From NCBI GenBank assembly GCA_945866125.1, contig CAMBFZ010000004.1:62001-126000 (forward strand): a stretch of 64,000 nt of DNA, read 5' to 3'. The notes under the pieces were generated by a model, which saw only the letters and a program-made list of their open reading frames with translations, was not told the DNA's origin and ran no database searches. The position numbers and the translations under genes were made by a program. Shown here in pieces: positions 16,510-25,502 of this stretch (position 1 is the first letter of the stretch; every line of letters begins with the position of its first letter). Source of the stretch: Bordetella parapertussis (lineage in GTDB: Bacteria; Pseudomonadota; Gammaproteobacteria; Burkholderiales; Burkholderiaceae_D).

Positions 16510-17031
16510 TTACTTTTTCTTCTTTGGCGCCAGCACCATCACCATCTGGCGACCTTCCATCTTGGGAAACTGCTCAATCTGACCGTACGGGTCCAGATCC
16601 ACCTTGAGTCGCTCCAACACCCGCATGCCGAATTCCTGATGGGCCATCTCGCGACCACGAAAACGCAAGGTAATCTTGGTCTTGTCGCCGTCATCGAGAA
16701 ACTTAATCAGGTTGCGCAGCTTGATGTTGTAATCACCATCATCGGTGCCCGGCCGGAATTTGACTTCCTTGACCAACACAACCTTTTGCTTGAGCTTGGC
16801 TTCGTGCGCCTTTTTTTGCTCCTGGTACTTGAACTTGCCGTAATCCATCAGACGACAGACAGGCGGTTGCGCAGTAGGAGCGATCTCGACCAAATCGACG
16901 TTGGCTTCTTCGGCCAAACGAAACGCTTCGGCAAGACTGACGATTCCCAAAGCTTCGTTCTCAACACCAGAAAGGCGCAATTCGGGGGCAGTGATTTCAC
17001 CGTTAATACGGTGCGACTTATCAGTAGCTAT
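16510..17031 (-). CDS. infC: Translation initiation factor IF-3 (non-canonical AUA start)
   Basis: IF-3 prevents subunit joining and rejects non-standard start codons. The mature sequence ATDKSHRINGEITAPELRL requires initiation upstream of the first TTG. The only suitable codon is ATA at 17029-17031, seven bases after AGAGGA (17039-17045 complement), and an in-frame TAA closes the frame five codons further up. From ATA the protein is 173 residues with the usual N-domain, linker helix and C-domain (ending QMVMVLAPKKKK). A rare AUU-class start is the known basis of IF-3 self-regulation; AUA would serve the same end. Confidence 0.95.
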   Translation of the reverse strand: MATDKSHRINGEITAPELRLSGVENEALGIVSLAEAFRLAEEANVDLVEIAPTAQPPVCRLMDYGKFKYQEQKKAHEAKLKQKVVLVKEVKFRPGTDDGDYNIKLRNLIKFLDDGDKTKITLRFRGREMAHQEFGMRVLERLKVDLDPYGQIEQFPKMEGRQMVMVLAPKKKK

Positions 17032-17103
17032 TGCAGTGTCCTCTTAAAATCCAATAAATAAGCCGTGCGGTCAGCGAAAAGGCAAAACCTGACGGCAACT
17101 CCG

Positions 17104-19011
17104 TCAGGCCTTGGCGGCGATCTCCTGGTGGAGACGCTCTGCCAGACTGTCGATGGACATGACACCCAAATCGACATTACCTCGCGCGCGCACGGCAACT
17201 GTGTTTGCATCCCGTTCTTTATCGCCGATAACGACGATATAAGGCAGCTTCTGAACCGAATGCTCGCGTATTTTATAGGTTATTTTCTCGTTACGCAAAT
17301 CGGTCTGGACTCTAAACCCTTGTTTTTTCAGGATTTGCGCGACTGTTTGCGCATAATCAGCCTGTCCTTCGGAGATATTTAAAATGCTTACCTGCACAGG
17401 TGCCAGCCATAATGGCAGCGCGCCGGCATGGTTTTCAATGAGCATGCCGATAAAACGCTCGAGCGAACCCAGAATAGCCCGGTGCAGCATGACTGGCACT
17501 TTACGCGAGTTATCTTCAGCCACATACTCGGCCTCCAAACGCACCGGCATCGAAAAATCCACCTGGATGGTTCCGCACTGCCAAGTACGACCGATCGCAT
17601 CTTTCAAAGTGTATTCGACCTTGGGACCGTAAAATGCACCCTCGCCCGGCGAGATATCAAATTCACAACCAGAGCGCTTGAGCGACTCGATCAAGGCGGT
17701 CTCGGCCTTGTCCCACAGATCGTCCGATCCCACCCGCTTTTCAGGACGGGTGGCGACCTTATAGATCACTTCGGTAAAGCCAAAATCGCGATAGACCTTT
17801 TGCAGCAGCGCCGTGAAGGCCACGCACTCGTCGAGGATCTGATCTTCGGTGCAAAAAATATGGCCGTCATCCTGCGTGAAACCGCGCACCCGCATCATCC
17901 CGTGCAGCGAACCCGAGGGCTCATTGCGGTGGCATTGACCAAACTCGCCAAAGCGCAACGGCAGCTCGCGATAAGAGTGCATATTGGCGCGGAAAATCTG
18001 CACATGCCCCGGACAATTCATCGGCTTTAACGCGTAAGCGCGATTTTCCGAGTCGGTGGTGAACATATTGTCTTTGTAGTTATCCCAGTGTCCGGATTTC
18101 TCCCAAAGCGAGCGATCCAGAATTTGCGGCGCCTTCACTTCCTGATAACCGTTATCCTGATAAACGTGGCGCATGTATTGCTCGACTTGCTGCCACACTG
18201 TCCAGCCCTTCGGATGCCAGAAAATCAGCCCCGGCGCTTCTTCCTGAAAATGAAATAAGTCCAGCAAGCGGCCGAGCTTGCGATGGTCGCGCTTGTCGGC
18301 CTCTTCGAGCATATGCAGATAAGCATCCTGGTCTTCTTTTTTTGCCCAGGCAGTCCCGTACACCCGCTGCAGCATTTCATTTTTGGAATCGCCTCGCCAA
18401 TAGGCGCCGGCCAGCTTCATCAGCTTGAAGACCTTGAGCTTACCGGTCGAAGGAACGTGCGGCCCACGGCACAGGTCCGTAAAGCTGCCTTCGGTATAGA
18501 GCGAGACATCTTCGCCGGCAGGAATGGCACCGATCAGCTCGGCCTTGTAAGCCTCACCGATTGAGGTGAAATACGCGATCGCTTCATCGCGCGGCAAAAC
18601 TTTACGCGTGACTGGCTCATCTTTTTTCACCAGCTCAGCCATTTTCTTTTCGATGGCAACGAGATCTTCTGGGGTAAAAGGACGTTTGTAGGAGAAGTCG
18701 TAGTAAAAGCCGTTGTCGATAACGGGGCCGATCGTCACTTGCGCATCGGGGAATAAATCTTTGACGGCATAAGCCAGCAAGTGCGCGGTCGAGTGACGAA
18801 TCACCTCCAGACCGTCGGCATCTTTGTCGGTGATGATGGCCAGGTCCGCATCTTTTTCAATCAGAAAGGACGTATCGACGACTTTTCCATCGACCTTGCC
18901 TGCCAACGCCGCTTTGGCGAGACCTGTGCCGATCGACGCCGCGACCTGCGCGACCGTGACTGCTGCATCAAATTGACGCTGTGAACCATCGGGAAGGCGA
19001 ATTGAAACCAT
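17104..19011 (-). CDS. thrS: Threonine-tRNA ligase
   Basis: A 635-residue class II synthetase. The N-terminal TGS domain (1-62) is followed by the editing domain with the HSTAH motif, the catalytic core and the C-terminal anticodon-binding domain. The core has zinc ligands in MNCPGHVQIF (Cys), DDGHIF (His) and LHRAILGS (His). The ATG at 19011 has AGGAG six bases upstream (19018-19022 complement), so the longer frame is rejected. First protein gene of the translation operon, with an upstream terminator-like hairpin and tRNA-Val on the same strand. Confidence 0.98.
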   Translation of the reverse strand: MVSIRLPDGSQRQFDAAVTVAQVAASIGTGLAKAALAGKVDGKVVDTSFLIEKDADLAIITDKDADGLEVIRHSTAHLLAYAVKDLFPDAQVTIGPVIDNGFYYDFSYKRPFTPEDLVAIEKKMAELVKKDEPVTRKVLPRDEAIAYFTSIGEAYKAELIGAIPAGEDVSLYTEGSFTDLCRGPHVPSTGKLKVFKLMKLAGAYWRGDSKNEMLQRVYGTAWAKKEDQDAYLHMLEEADKRDHRKLGRLLDLFHFQEEAPGLIFWHPKGWTVWQQVEQYMRHVYQDNGYQEVKAPQILDRSLWEKSGHWDNYKDNMFTTDSENRAYALKPMNCPGHVQIFRANMHSYRELPLRFGEFGQCHRNEPSGSLHGMMRVRGFTQDDGHIFCTEDQILDECVAFTALLQKVYRDFGFTEVIYKVATRPEKRVGSDDLWDKAETALIESLKRSGCEFDISPGEGAFYGPKVEYTLKDAIGRTWQCGTIQVDFSMPVRLEAEYVAEDNSRKVPVMLHRAILGSLERFIGMLIENHAGALPLWLAPVQVSILNISEGQADYAQTVAQILKKQGFRVQTDLRNEKITYKIREHSVQKLPYIVVIGDKERDANTVAVRARGNVDLGVMSIDSLAERLHQEIAAKA

Positions 19012-19034
19012 GATGTACTCCTGCTTGTCTAGTG

Positions 19035-19050
19035 CCGCAGAAAGCTGCGG
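19035..19050 (-). other. thrS leader hairpin next to the RBS
   Basis: Arms ccgcag (19035-19040) and ctgcgg (19045-19050) form a 6-base stem with a 4-base loop. It lies between the upstream terminator-like hairpin and the thrS Shine-Dalgarno sequence. Possibly part of a leader that controls thrS. Confidence 0.45.
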
Positions 19051-19053
19051 ACG

Positions 19054-19080
19054 AAAAAAAACGCGGGCTAGCCGCGTTTT
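19054..19080 (-). terminator. Intrinsic terminator / attenuator upstream of thrS
   Basis: Read on the minus strand, the arms aaaacgcgg and ccgcgtttt enclose a 5-base loop and are followed by a run of eight T. It lies only about 43 bases before the thrS ATG and about 120 bases after tRNA-Val. It either ends the tRNA transcript or attenuates thrS; its closeness to the ATG leaves little room for a separate thrS promoter behind it. Confidence 0.7.
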
Positions 19081-19199
19081 CTCACTGCATACCAAAAAGA
19101 GAATCGGACTAGATACGTGAGACCAGCGGTAAGGTGCTAGTTCGCGGTGTCATAACCGATTTGCCTTTCTCGCTCTTATACAAAAGCCTGCAGATATGT

Positions 19200-19276
19200 T
19201 GGTAGGCACGATTGGACTCGAACCAACGACCCCTACCATGTCAAGGTAGTGCTCTAACCAGCTGAGCTACGCGCCT
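19200..19276 (-). tRNA. tRNA-Val (anticodon GAC)
   Basis: A 77-base tRNA with encoded CCA on the minus strand. The acceptor stem is AGGCGCG/CGTGCCT, and the anticodon stem CTACC/GGTAG encloses loop TTGACAT, giving anticodon GAC. T-arm GGTTCGAGTCC is canonical. It lies between relA and thrS, as I recall for related Burkholderiales. Confidence 0.96.
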
Positions 19277-19368
19277 AAAGAAGCGAGATTATAGCCAGCT
19301 TTGTATGTTCGCGCTAGTACTCTACATTCATGCCGTTTAATTAAGAGGCGCTGCGCTGTTTGGGTAGC

Positions 19369-21618
19369 TCAGCGCCGGCTCACTTCCAGCACGCCTTTGA
19401 CTTCACGAATCACTGCTAGTGCGCGCTGCAGCTGCGCCGTTGATAAAATTTCACCCGTAAAGGACATATGCGCCTGCCCCTTACTGCTTTGCGTCGATAC
19501 CCCGATCACGTTGATCTTTTCGCGCAAAAAAATATCCGAGATATCGCGCAGCAGTCCTTGCCTGTCCGTGGCCAGCACAAACACATCGACCGGATAGACC
19601 GTATCGCTGCTCTGTGAGCCCCACTCAGTTTGAATCATCCGTTCCGGCACCCTGAGCTGCATCTGCATAAAATTTTTGCAGCTCGCACGGTGAATCGAGA
19701 TGCCGTTGCCACGCGTAATAAAACCCACAATCGGATCCGGTGGCGCCGGTTTGCAGCAACGCGCCATTTGCGTCATCAATCCCTCCGTGCCGACAACCAG
19801 CACGCCGGATTTGGCACCTTGCGTCACACTCGACGCGCGGGTTTTACGCGGCAGCACCGCCGCGTCGGCACTGACAGGCAGTGACCGGTTCGGGTCATCC
19901 GCATGCAGGGCCTGCTCAACCAAGCGCAAGCTAAATCTGTCTTTGCCCACCGAGAGCAGCAATTCCTCAAGCTTGGGAAAACCCAACTTATGCGCCAGGT
20001 CTTCAAGGTTGACCGCAGTCTTGCCTTCCCGTTGCAGTGTTTTTTCTAACAGCGTACGACCCTGCGTTAAGGTCTCGGCCTCTTCGATCGCGTTAAACCA
20101 GGCGCGAATTTTGGAGCGCGTGCGCGGACTCGCGGTATAGCCATCCGACAGCCAATCGCGCGACGGGCCGGCCGCGCCCGAGGCCAGCGCTTCGCCTTTA
20201 GCGGTGATGACTTCCACTGTTTGCGCGTTTTTCAGCGCCGTATTTAGCGGCACCATCACGCCGTTAATTTTTGCACCCCGGCAGCGATGACCGATGTCGC
20301 TGTGCAGATGGTATGCAAAATCAATCGGCGTAGCACCACTGGGTAATTCAATCACACGGGCCTGCGGCGTAAGCACGTAGATACGATCATTGAGCGTAGC
20401 CGCTTTAAGTTGCTGCACCCACTGTGCCTCGCTGTCATCCTGACCCACGACGACATCGACCATCTCGCTTTTCCATGTCAAAAGCTGGCGCAGCCAAGCG
20501 ATTTTTTCATCGTATTTCTGATTCGCGTTGGCCCCACTACCTTCTTTGTAGCGCCAGTGCGCCGCCACGCCATACTCGGCGAAACGATGCATATCTTGGG
20601 TGCGCACCTGGACCTCGAGGGTACGGCCATCGTCGGCTACCACCACCGTATGCAGCGATTGATAACCATTGGATTTGGGACGCGCAATGTAGTCATCAAA
20701 TTCTTCCGGAATCGGTGTCCAGATGTTGTGCACGATACTGAGCACCGCATAGCAGCTCTTGATGTCATCCACGATGACCCGAAACGCACGCACGTCGTGC
20801 AGTCGCGAAAAATCGAGCGACTTACCCTGCATCTTGCTCCAGATACTGTAGATGTGCTTAGGCCGGCCGAACACTTCAGCGCGAATGCCGGCACCTGCCA
20901 TCTCTCCTTTGAGGCGGGTAATAGCCGCATCCACAAAACTCTCGCGCTCGACCCGCCGTTCTTCCAGCATTTTGGCAATGCCTTTGTAAGCGGCCGGATC
21001 AACGAAACGAAATGACAAATCTTCGAGTTCCCATTTGAGCTGCCAGATACCGAGACGATTTGCCAGTGGCGCATACAAATCAAAACTCTCGCGCGCATAG
21101 CGCAAGGTAAGCGCATTTTCGAGTTTCATCTCGGCGAAGTAACGCAAGGTCGTCAGCCGTGACGCCAGCCGCACCAGCACCACCCGCATGTCAGTGGCCA
21201 TTGCCAAGGTCATCTTGCGCAGCGTCTCAATCTGACTCGCTGCGGTGTTCTTGCTCTTGACTGGTTCAACCTGACCGAACGCGGTTTCATGCAGACGCAT
21301 CAGCTGCCGTATCCCGGTGACGAGGTCGGCGATCTCTTTGCCAAAGCGCGGCTCGATTTGCAAAGCGGCCTGCTCGTTAAAAAACGGTAGCTCAAACAAT
21401 AAGCCCGCAATACGGGTATCGACATCGGATTTGAGCGCCGCCAGACACACCACGACCCCGCGAGAAAAAGCCAATGCATCCTGACCAGTAGGCACGGTAC
21501 GTCCGGCATACAGCGGATGAACATGGTCTAACGCCTGCAACAGCCTGGTCGCATCCTCGGCACGCAGACCGGCCGTAAGCTGCAGATCGCCATCCAGGAT
21601 GGCTGCGGTCGAGACCAT
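19369..21618 (-). CDS. relA: (p)ppGpp synthetase RelA
   Basis: A 749-residue stringent-response enzyme that makes (p)ppGpp on stalled ribosomes. The order is a pseudo-hydrolase domain (about 50-190), a synthetase domain (about 240-370, with RPKSNGYQSLHTVVV), TGS (about 405-470, VIELPSGATPIDFAYHLHSDIG), a helical/zinc-finger region with MARCCKPAPPDPIVGF, and a C-terminal ACT/RRM (about 675-749). The HDxxED motif of active hydrolases is missing: the equivalent region reads LLFELPFFN. This marks it as synthetase-only RelA rather than SpoT. It starts 2 bases after the stop of the hydrolase gene upstream, which suggests coupling. Confidence 0.95.
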   Translation of the reverse strand: MVSTAAILDGDLQLTAGLRAEDATRLLQALDHVHPLYAGRTVPTGQDALAFSRGVVVCLAALKSDVDTRIAGLLFELPFFNEQAALQIEPRFGKEIADLVTGIRQLMRLHETAFGQVEPVKSKNTAASQIETLRKMTLAMATDMRVVLVRLASRLTTLRYFAEMKLENALTLRYARESFDLYAPLANRLGIWQLKWELEDLSFRFVDPAAYKGIAKMLEERRVERESFVDAAITRLKGEMAGAGIRAEVFGRPKHIYSIWSKMQGKSLDFSRLHDVRAFRVIVDDIKSCYAVLSIVHNIWTPIPEEFDDYIARPKSNGYQSLHTVVVADDGRTLEVQVRTQDMHRFAEYGVAAHWRYKEGSGANANQKYDEKIAWLRQLLTWKSEMVDVVVGQDDSEAQWVQQLKAATLNDRIYVLTPQARVIELPSGATPIDFAYHLHSDIGHRCRGAKINGVMVPLNTALKNAQTVEVITAKGEALASGAAGPSRDWLSDGYTASPRTRSKIRAWFNAIEEAETLTQGRTLLEKTLQREGKTAVNLEDLAHKLGFPKLEELLLSVGKDRFSLRLVEQALHADDPNRSLPVSADAAVLPRKTRASSVTQGAKSGVLVVGTEGLMTQMARCCKPAPPDPIVGFITRGNGISIHRASCKNFMQMQLRVPERMIQTEWGSQSSDTVYPVDVFVLATDRQGLLRDISDIFLREKINVIGVSTQSSKGQAHMSFTGEILSTAQLQRALAVIREVKGVLEVSRR

Positions 21619-21620
21619 CT

Positions 21621-22487
21621 TCAGCCCAGCAGGAAACGCCGCGCCAGCGCGATCTGGTCGTCATGCATGAAGGTCGGGGCGTGACCAATACCAACAAACT
21701 CAACTAACTCGGCACGTGGCCCACGCTGCGTCATTTGTGCCGCCGTCTCCGGCGTAAGCAAATCAGATTCGCTGCCACGCACGAGCAGCACCGGACAGCG
21801 GATTTTGTCATACGCGGCCCACATCGCTGCCTCACCCTGCTGCGCGCTCTCGGCCGTCATCGACTCAAAGGCCTTCGAGATCGCCGGATCATAGTGCCGG
21901 ATCCACTGCCCGTCAGGCTGTTGACGCAACACGTCCGCGGCAAGCTTGCGCCATTCTTCGTCGGTGTGTGGCCCAAAGGGCGCCGAGATGGTCCGTATGT
22001 ACTCGACGCCAGCATCAAAATCAGCAAATCGTACCTCGCGAGCGATGTATTCACCGATACGTGTCAGCGCCGGATAATTGAGGGTCGGCCCCACATCGTT
22101 CATCACCATTTTGCGCACCGGGCTCTCGGCAAGCGACGCCAATCCCATCCCGATGAGGGCGCCCATCGATGTACCAAACCAGTCGACTTGCGGCACATCA
22201 AGCCGCGCCACCAGCGTGACCATGTCGCTCACGTACTGGGGCAGTTGATAAAACTGCGGATTAGCCAGCCACGACGACCGGCCACGCCCGACCACGTCGG
22301 GACAGATCACCCGGTAGCGATCCGACAAAGCCGCAGCAAGATGATCAAAATCATCCGAGATGCGCGTGACACCATGCACGCAGACCAGCACAGCAGGATT
22401 GTCAGGGTCACCCCATTCCTGATAGGCCATCCGGTGCAGTCCGGAGGGAGAAAGGCATTGCACTGTTTTGGTGTGAGGCTGGGTCAT
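21621..22487 (-). CDS. Alpha/beta hydrolase
   Basis: A 288-residue hydrolase of the alpha/beta fold, probably cytoplasmic. The nucleophile elbow is GTSMGALIG, with the oxyanion motif CVHGV near residue 40. The likely acid is Asp in SESDLLTP and the base is His in GIGHAPT near the end. The ATG at 22487 (MTQPHTK) is preferred to a start three codons upstream. Substrate is unknown. It directly precedes relA (2-base gap) on the same strand. Confidence 0.85.
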   Translation of the reverse strand: MTQPHTKTVQCLSPSGLHRMAYQEWGDPDNPAVLVCVHGVTRISDDFDHLAAALSDRYRVICPDVVGRGRSSWLANPQFYQLPQYVSDMVTLVARLDVPQVDWFGTSMGALIGMGLASLAESPVRKMVMNDVGPTLNYPALTRIGEYIAREVRFADFDAGVEYIRTISAPFGPHTDEEWRKLAADVLRQQPDGQWIRHYDPAISKAFESMTAESAQQGEAAMWAAYDKIRCPVLLVRGSESDLLTPETAAQMTQRGPRAELVEFVGIGHAPTFMHDDQIALARRFLLG

Positions 22488-22588
22488 CGCGCGCAATCGA
22501 AAAAGTGAGCCAAAGGATTCGCCATTTTACTGGTGGTTCCGCTTAAAATCGTCAACACATCATTATCATTTTTTCATAAGGGCACGAC

Positions 22589-23383
22589 ATGCAGAATGGG
22601 CAACTCATAGGCAAGACCGCATTGATCACCGGATCCACTTCCGGCATCGGACTGGGCATTGCCCACGCGCTCGCCGCAGAAGGCGCCAACATCCTATTCA
22701 ATGGCTTTGGTGATGCTGCCCTGATTACCCAACTGCAGGCAGAGACCGCCAGCCGCTATGGCGTGCACACCGATTACAGCAGCGCCGACATGTCCAAGCC
22801 AGCCGAGATAGAAGCGATGATGCAAGCGGCCGCCTCTCGCTTTGGCGGCATCGACATTCTCGTCAACAATGCCGGTATTCAGCATGTCGCTGCGGTCGAA
22901 GATTTTCCGGTCGAGCGTTGGGATGCCGTCATTGCCATCAATCTGAGTTCAGCCTTTCATACTACTCGCCTGGCGTTACCGCACATGAAGGCACGCAACT
23001 GGGGGCGCATCATCAATCTGGCCTCGGTGCATGGGCTCGTTGGGTCAGCGCAAAAATCAGCCTACGTCGCTGCCAAGCATGGCATTGTCGGCCTGACCAA
23101 AGTCACCGCGCTGGAGAATGCGCAAACAGGGATCACTTGTAATGCAATTTGTCCGGGCTGGGTGCTAACGCCGCTAGTACAAAAACAAGTCGATGCACGT
23201 GCGGCGCAAAACAATCTCTCCATTGAGCAAGCCAAACGAGAGCTGTTAATGGAAAAACAGCCCTCCGGTGAATTCGTCACGCCCGAACAACTCGCCGCGC
23301 TCGCTGTGTTCATGTGCAGCGAAGCAGCCAGTCAGGTGCGCGGGGTGGCGTGGAATATGGATGGGGGTTGGACCGCGCAATAA
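22589..23383 (+). CDS. bdhA: D-3-hydroxybutyrate dehydrogenase (SDR family)
   Basis: A 264-residue short-chain dehydrogenase that interconverts 3-hydroxybutyrate and acetoacetate with NAD. Rossmann motif TGSTSGIGLG (14-23), NNAG (93-96), and the catalytic Ser146, Tyr159 and Lys163 are all present. The motif QHVAAVEDFP and the C-terminus GVAWNMDGGWTAQ are typical of the hydroxybutyrate dehydrogenase group. The neighbouring 3-oxoacid CoA-transferase genes use acetoacetate, which fits a route from hydroxybutyrate to acetoacetyl-CoA, for example during polyhydroxybutyrate use. Confidence 0.93.
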   Translation: MQNGQLIGKTALITGSTSGIGLGIAHALAAEGANILFNGFGDAALITQLQAETASRYGVHTDYSSADMSKPAEIEAMMQAAASRFGGIDILVNNAGIQHVAAVEDFPVERWDAVIAINLSSAFHTTRLALPHMKARNWGRIINLASVHGLVGSAQKSAYVAAKHGIVGLTKVTALENAQTGITCNAICPGWVLTPLVQKQVDARAAQNNLSIEQAKRELLMEKQPSGEFVTPEQLAALAVFMCSEAASQVRGVAWNMDGGWTAQ

Positions 23384-23424
23384 TACCTCCATCGCGCAAT
23401 CAACATGACGCTCAAGCACCTTAA

Positions 23425-23453
23425 TAAAAACGCCTCAACTGAGGCGTTTTTTT
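23425..23453. terminator. Bidirectional terminator between bdhA and the CoA-transferase genes
   Basis: Arms aaaaacgcctca and tgaggcgttttt are nearly symmetrical, with an A-run on the left and a T-run on the right. It ends both convergent transcripts. Confidence 0.85.
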
Positions 23454-23477
23454 ATTTCAGAAAAACCTAAAGCCACA

Positions 23478-24122
23478 TTACAGAAAAGTTACTTCACCGC
23501 TCGTTGCTTCGATCAGCTCTTCCTTGGTCACACCGGGCGCCAGCTCGACAATCTTCAAACCTTCACCCGTCACATCAAGCACACCCAAATCGGTAATGAT
23601 GCGGTCAACCACACCCACGCCCGTCAGCGGCAAGGTGCAATGCGGCAAAATCTTATGTGAGGTCGTGCCGTCCTTAGCTTTGGCGACGTGCTCCATCAGC
23701 ACCACCACACGCTTGACGCCCGCCACCAGATCCATCGCACCGCCCATGCCCTTGACCATTTTTCCCGGGATCATCCAGTTGGCCAGATCACCATGCTCGG
23801 AAACCTGCATCGCGCCCAGGATCGCAATATTGACCTTACCGCCGCGGATCATCGCAAATGAATCTGCCGAGCTGAAAATCGACGAACCCGACAAAGCGGT
23901 CACGGTCTGCTTGCCGGCGTTGATCAGATCGGCATCGATCTTGTCTTCGGTTGGAAACGGGCCAATGCCCAGCAAGCCGTTTTCGGACTGCAGCCAGACC
24001 TCAATATCCTTGGGGACATAGTTGGCCACCATCGTCGGCAAGCCAATACCGAGATTCACATAAAACCCATCCTGCAATTCCAGCGCTGCGCGCGCTGCCA
24101 TCTCTTCACGTGTCCATGCCAT
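23478..24122 (-). CDS. scoB: 3-oxoacid CoA-transferase subunit B
   Basis: A 214-residue subunit carrying the catalytic glutamate of the CoA-transferase, Glu47 in QSENGLLGIGP. The enzyme moves CoA from succinyl-CoA to acetoacetate or a related 3-oxoacid. The ATG at 24122 (MAWTREEM) has GGAG eight bases upstream. It follows scoA by 13 bases. A 3-oxoadipate transferase (PcaJ) is an alternative, but the adjacent hydroxybutyrate dehydrogenase favours acetoacetate. Confidence 0.92.
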   Translation of the reverse strand: MAWTREEMAARAALELQDGFYVNLGIGLPTMVANYVPKDIEVWLQSENGLLGIGPFPTEDKIDADLINAGKQTVTALSGSSIFSSADSFAMIRGGKVNIAILGAMQVSEHGDLANWMIPGKMVKGMGGAMDLVAGVKRVVVLMEHVAKAKDGTTSHKILPHCTLPLTGVGVVDRIITDLGVLDVTGEGLKIVELAPGVTKEELIEATSGEVTFL

Positions 24123-24135
24123 CGTTTTTCTCCGC

Positions 24136-24834
24136 TTACTGTGCACTGACCGTGCGTTGTTCTATGCGCTTCTCAGGCGTCGCATTTACCACGATGCGAT
24201 GCACGAAAATTCCCGGGGTGTGAACGGCGTCCGGATCAAGCTCGCCCAGACCAACCAACTCCTCAACCTCAACGATCGTGATCTTGCCGGCCATCGCCAC
24301 ATTAGGATTAAAGTTACGGGCAGTCTTGCGATAAATCAGATTACCACTGGGGTCTGCCTTCCAGGCTTTGACCAGTGACACATCGGCCACCAGCGAGTGC
24401 TCCATCACATATTTTTCACCATCAAACTCCCGCACTTCTTTGCCATCAGCGACAATCGTGCCCACACCCGTTTTGGTAAAAAACGCCGGAATCCCCGCGC
24501 CGCCGGCACGCAGCTTTTCTGCCAGCGTCCCCTGCGGTGTAAATTCAAGCGCCAGCTCACCAGACAAATACTGCCGTTCGAATTCTTTGTTTTCGCCCAC
24601 ATAAGACGCGATCATTTTTTTGATCTGGCGCGTCGTCAGCAACTGACCCAGGCCGAAACCATCGACACCCGCATTATTTGAAATGGCGGTCAGGTTTTGC
24701 ACGCCAGAGTCTCGCAGCGCGGCGATCAGGGCTTCGGGAATTCCGCACAGGCCAAAGCCGCCAACGGCAATCGTATGGCCGTCCTTGACCACGCCAGCGA
24801 GCGCCGTTGCGGCGTCCGGGTAAACTTTTTTCAT
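24136..24834 (-). CDS. scoA: 3-oxoacid CoA-transferase subunit A
   Basis: A 232-residue partner of subunit B. The N-terminal motif GHTIAVGGFGLCGIPEALI and the internal ENKEFERQYLSGELALEF are characteristic of the family. The ATG at 24834 is chosen for the AGGAG just upstream. First gene of a two-gene unit, divergent from a PAS-LuxR regulator 100 bases away. Confidence 0.92.
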   Translation of the reverse strand: MKKVYPDAATALAGVVKDGHTIAVGGFGLCGIPEALIAALRDSGVQNLTAISNNAGVDGFGLGQLLTTRQIKKMIASYVGENKEFERQYLSGELALEFTPQGTLAEKLRAGGAGIPAFFTKTGVGTIVADGKEVREFDGEKYVMEHSLVADVSLVKAWKADPSGNLIYRKTARNFNPNVAMAGKITIVEVEELVGLGELDPDAVHTPGIFVHRIVVNATPEKRIEQRTVSAQ

Positions 24835-24935
24835 GGGGCTCCTCAGGTAAACTTGGCGGCAAATTTTGCCACGGCGCCTAGAATAGGCGCACATTCAGGC
24901 CGACACAATACCGTAAAAGTACGAAGGTACGCAGA

Positions 24936-25502
24936 ATGCTCCAAGCCGACGCAATCGATTTTGCAATGATTTTCCAGCATGCGCCGGTCGGACTCTGCGT
25001 CTCCCATCAGCGCTTCATCACGGCCTGCAACGATGCACTGGCCTCCATTTTTGGTTACAGCGCTGCCGAGCTTACCGGGCAATCATTCTCGATTCTCTAT
25101 CCGACCATGGACGAGTTTGAGCGCACCGGCGCACGCATCGCCCCCATCCTCAATCAACGGGGGCACTACTCGGATGAGCGCATCATGAAGCGTGCCAACG
25201 GTGAGCTATTCTGGTGCCATGTAACGGGCCGTGCGCTCAGCCGCGACGATCCCCACGCGGCTGCTATCTGGAGCTTTGAAGACCTGGCTAGCCAGCGACC
25301 CGTCACGGCCGCCTTAACGCCCCGGGAGCGCGAAATCGCTGCTCTGCTCGTTGCCGGCCAAACCAGCAAGCTGATCGCCCGGCAACTGGATCTAAGTCCG
25401 CGCACGGTCGAGATGCACCGCGCCCGGCTAATGAAAAAATTTAACGCGGCAACCTCAAGCGAGCTGGTGCATCGACTGCTTGGCGCCGACGGCCGCGCCT
25501 GA
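24936..25502 (+). CDS. PAS-domain LuxR-type transcriptional regulator
   Basis: A 188-residue regulator. A PAS domain (about 8-118: MIFQHAPVGLCVSHQRFITACNDAL in short stretches, and FWCHVTGRAL) senses an unknown signal. The C-terminal LuxR helix-turn-helix (about 125-185) contains LTPREREIAALLVAGQ and LSPRTVEMHRARLMKKF. It lacks a receiver domain. It is divergent from scoAB with about 100 bases between, so it most likely controls that operon and perhaps bdhA. This is inferred from position. Confidence 0.88.
   Translation: MLQADAIDFAMIFQHAPVGLCVSHQRFITACNDALASIFGYSAAELTGQSFSILYPTMDEFERTGARIAPILNQRGHYSDERIMKRANGELFWCHVTGRALSRDDPHAAAIWSFEDLASQRPVTAALTPREREIAALLVAGQTSKLIARQLDLSPRTVEMHRARLMKKFNAATSSELVHRLLGADGRA

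Noticed and set aside
19369..21618. Bifunctional SpoT/Rel instead of RelA
   Set aside because: The HDxxED hydrolase motif is missing in the N-terminal domain, so hydrolysis is not expected.
23478..24834. 3-oxoadipate CoA-transferase (pcaIJ)
   Set aside because: Sequence alone cannot exclude it, but no other beta-ketoadipate genes are present and the neighbour is hydroxybutyrate dehydrogenase.
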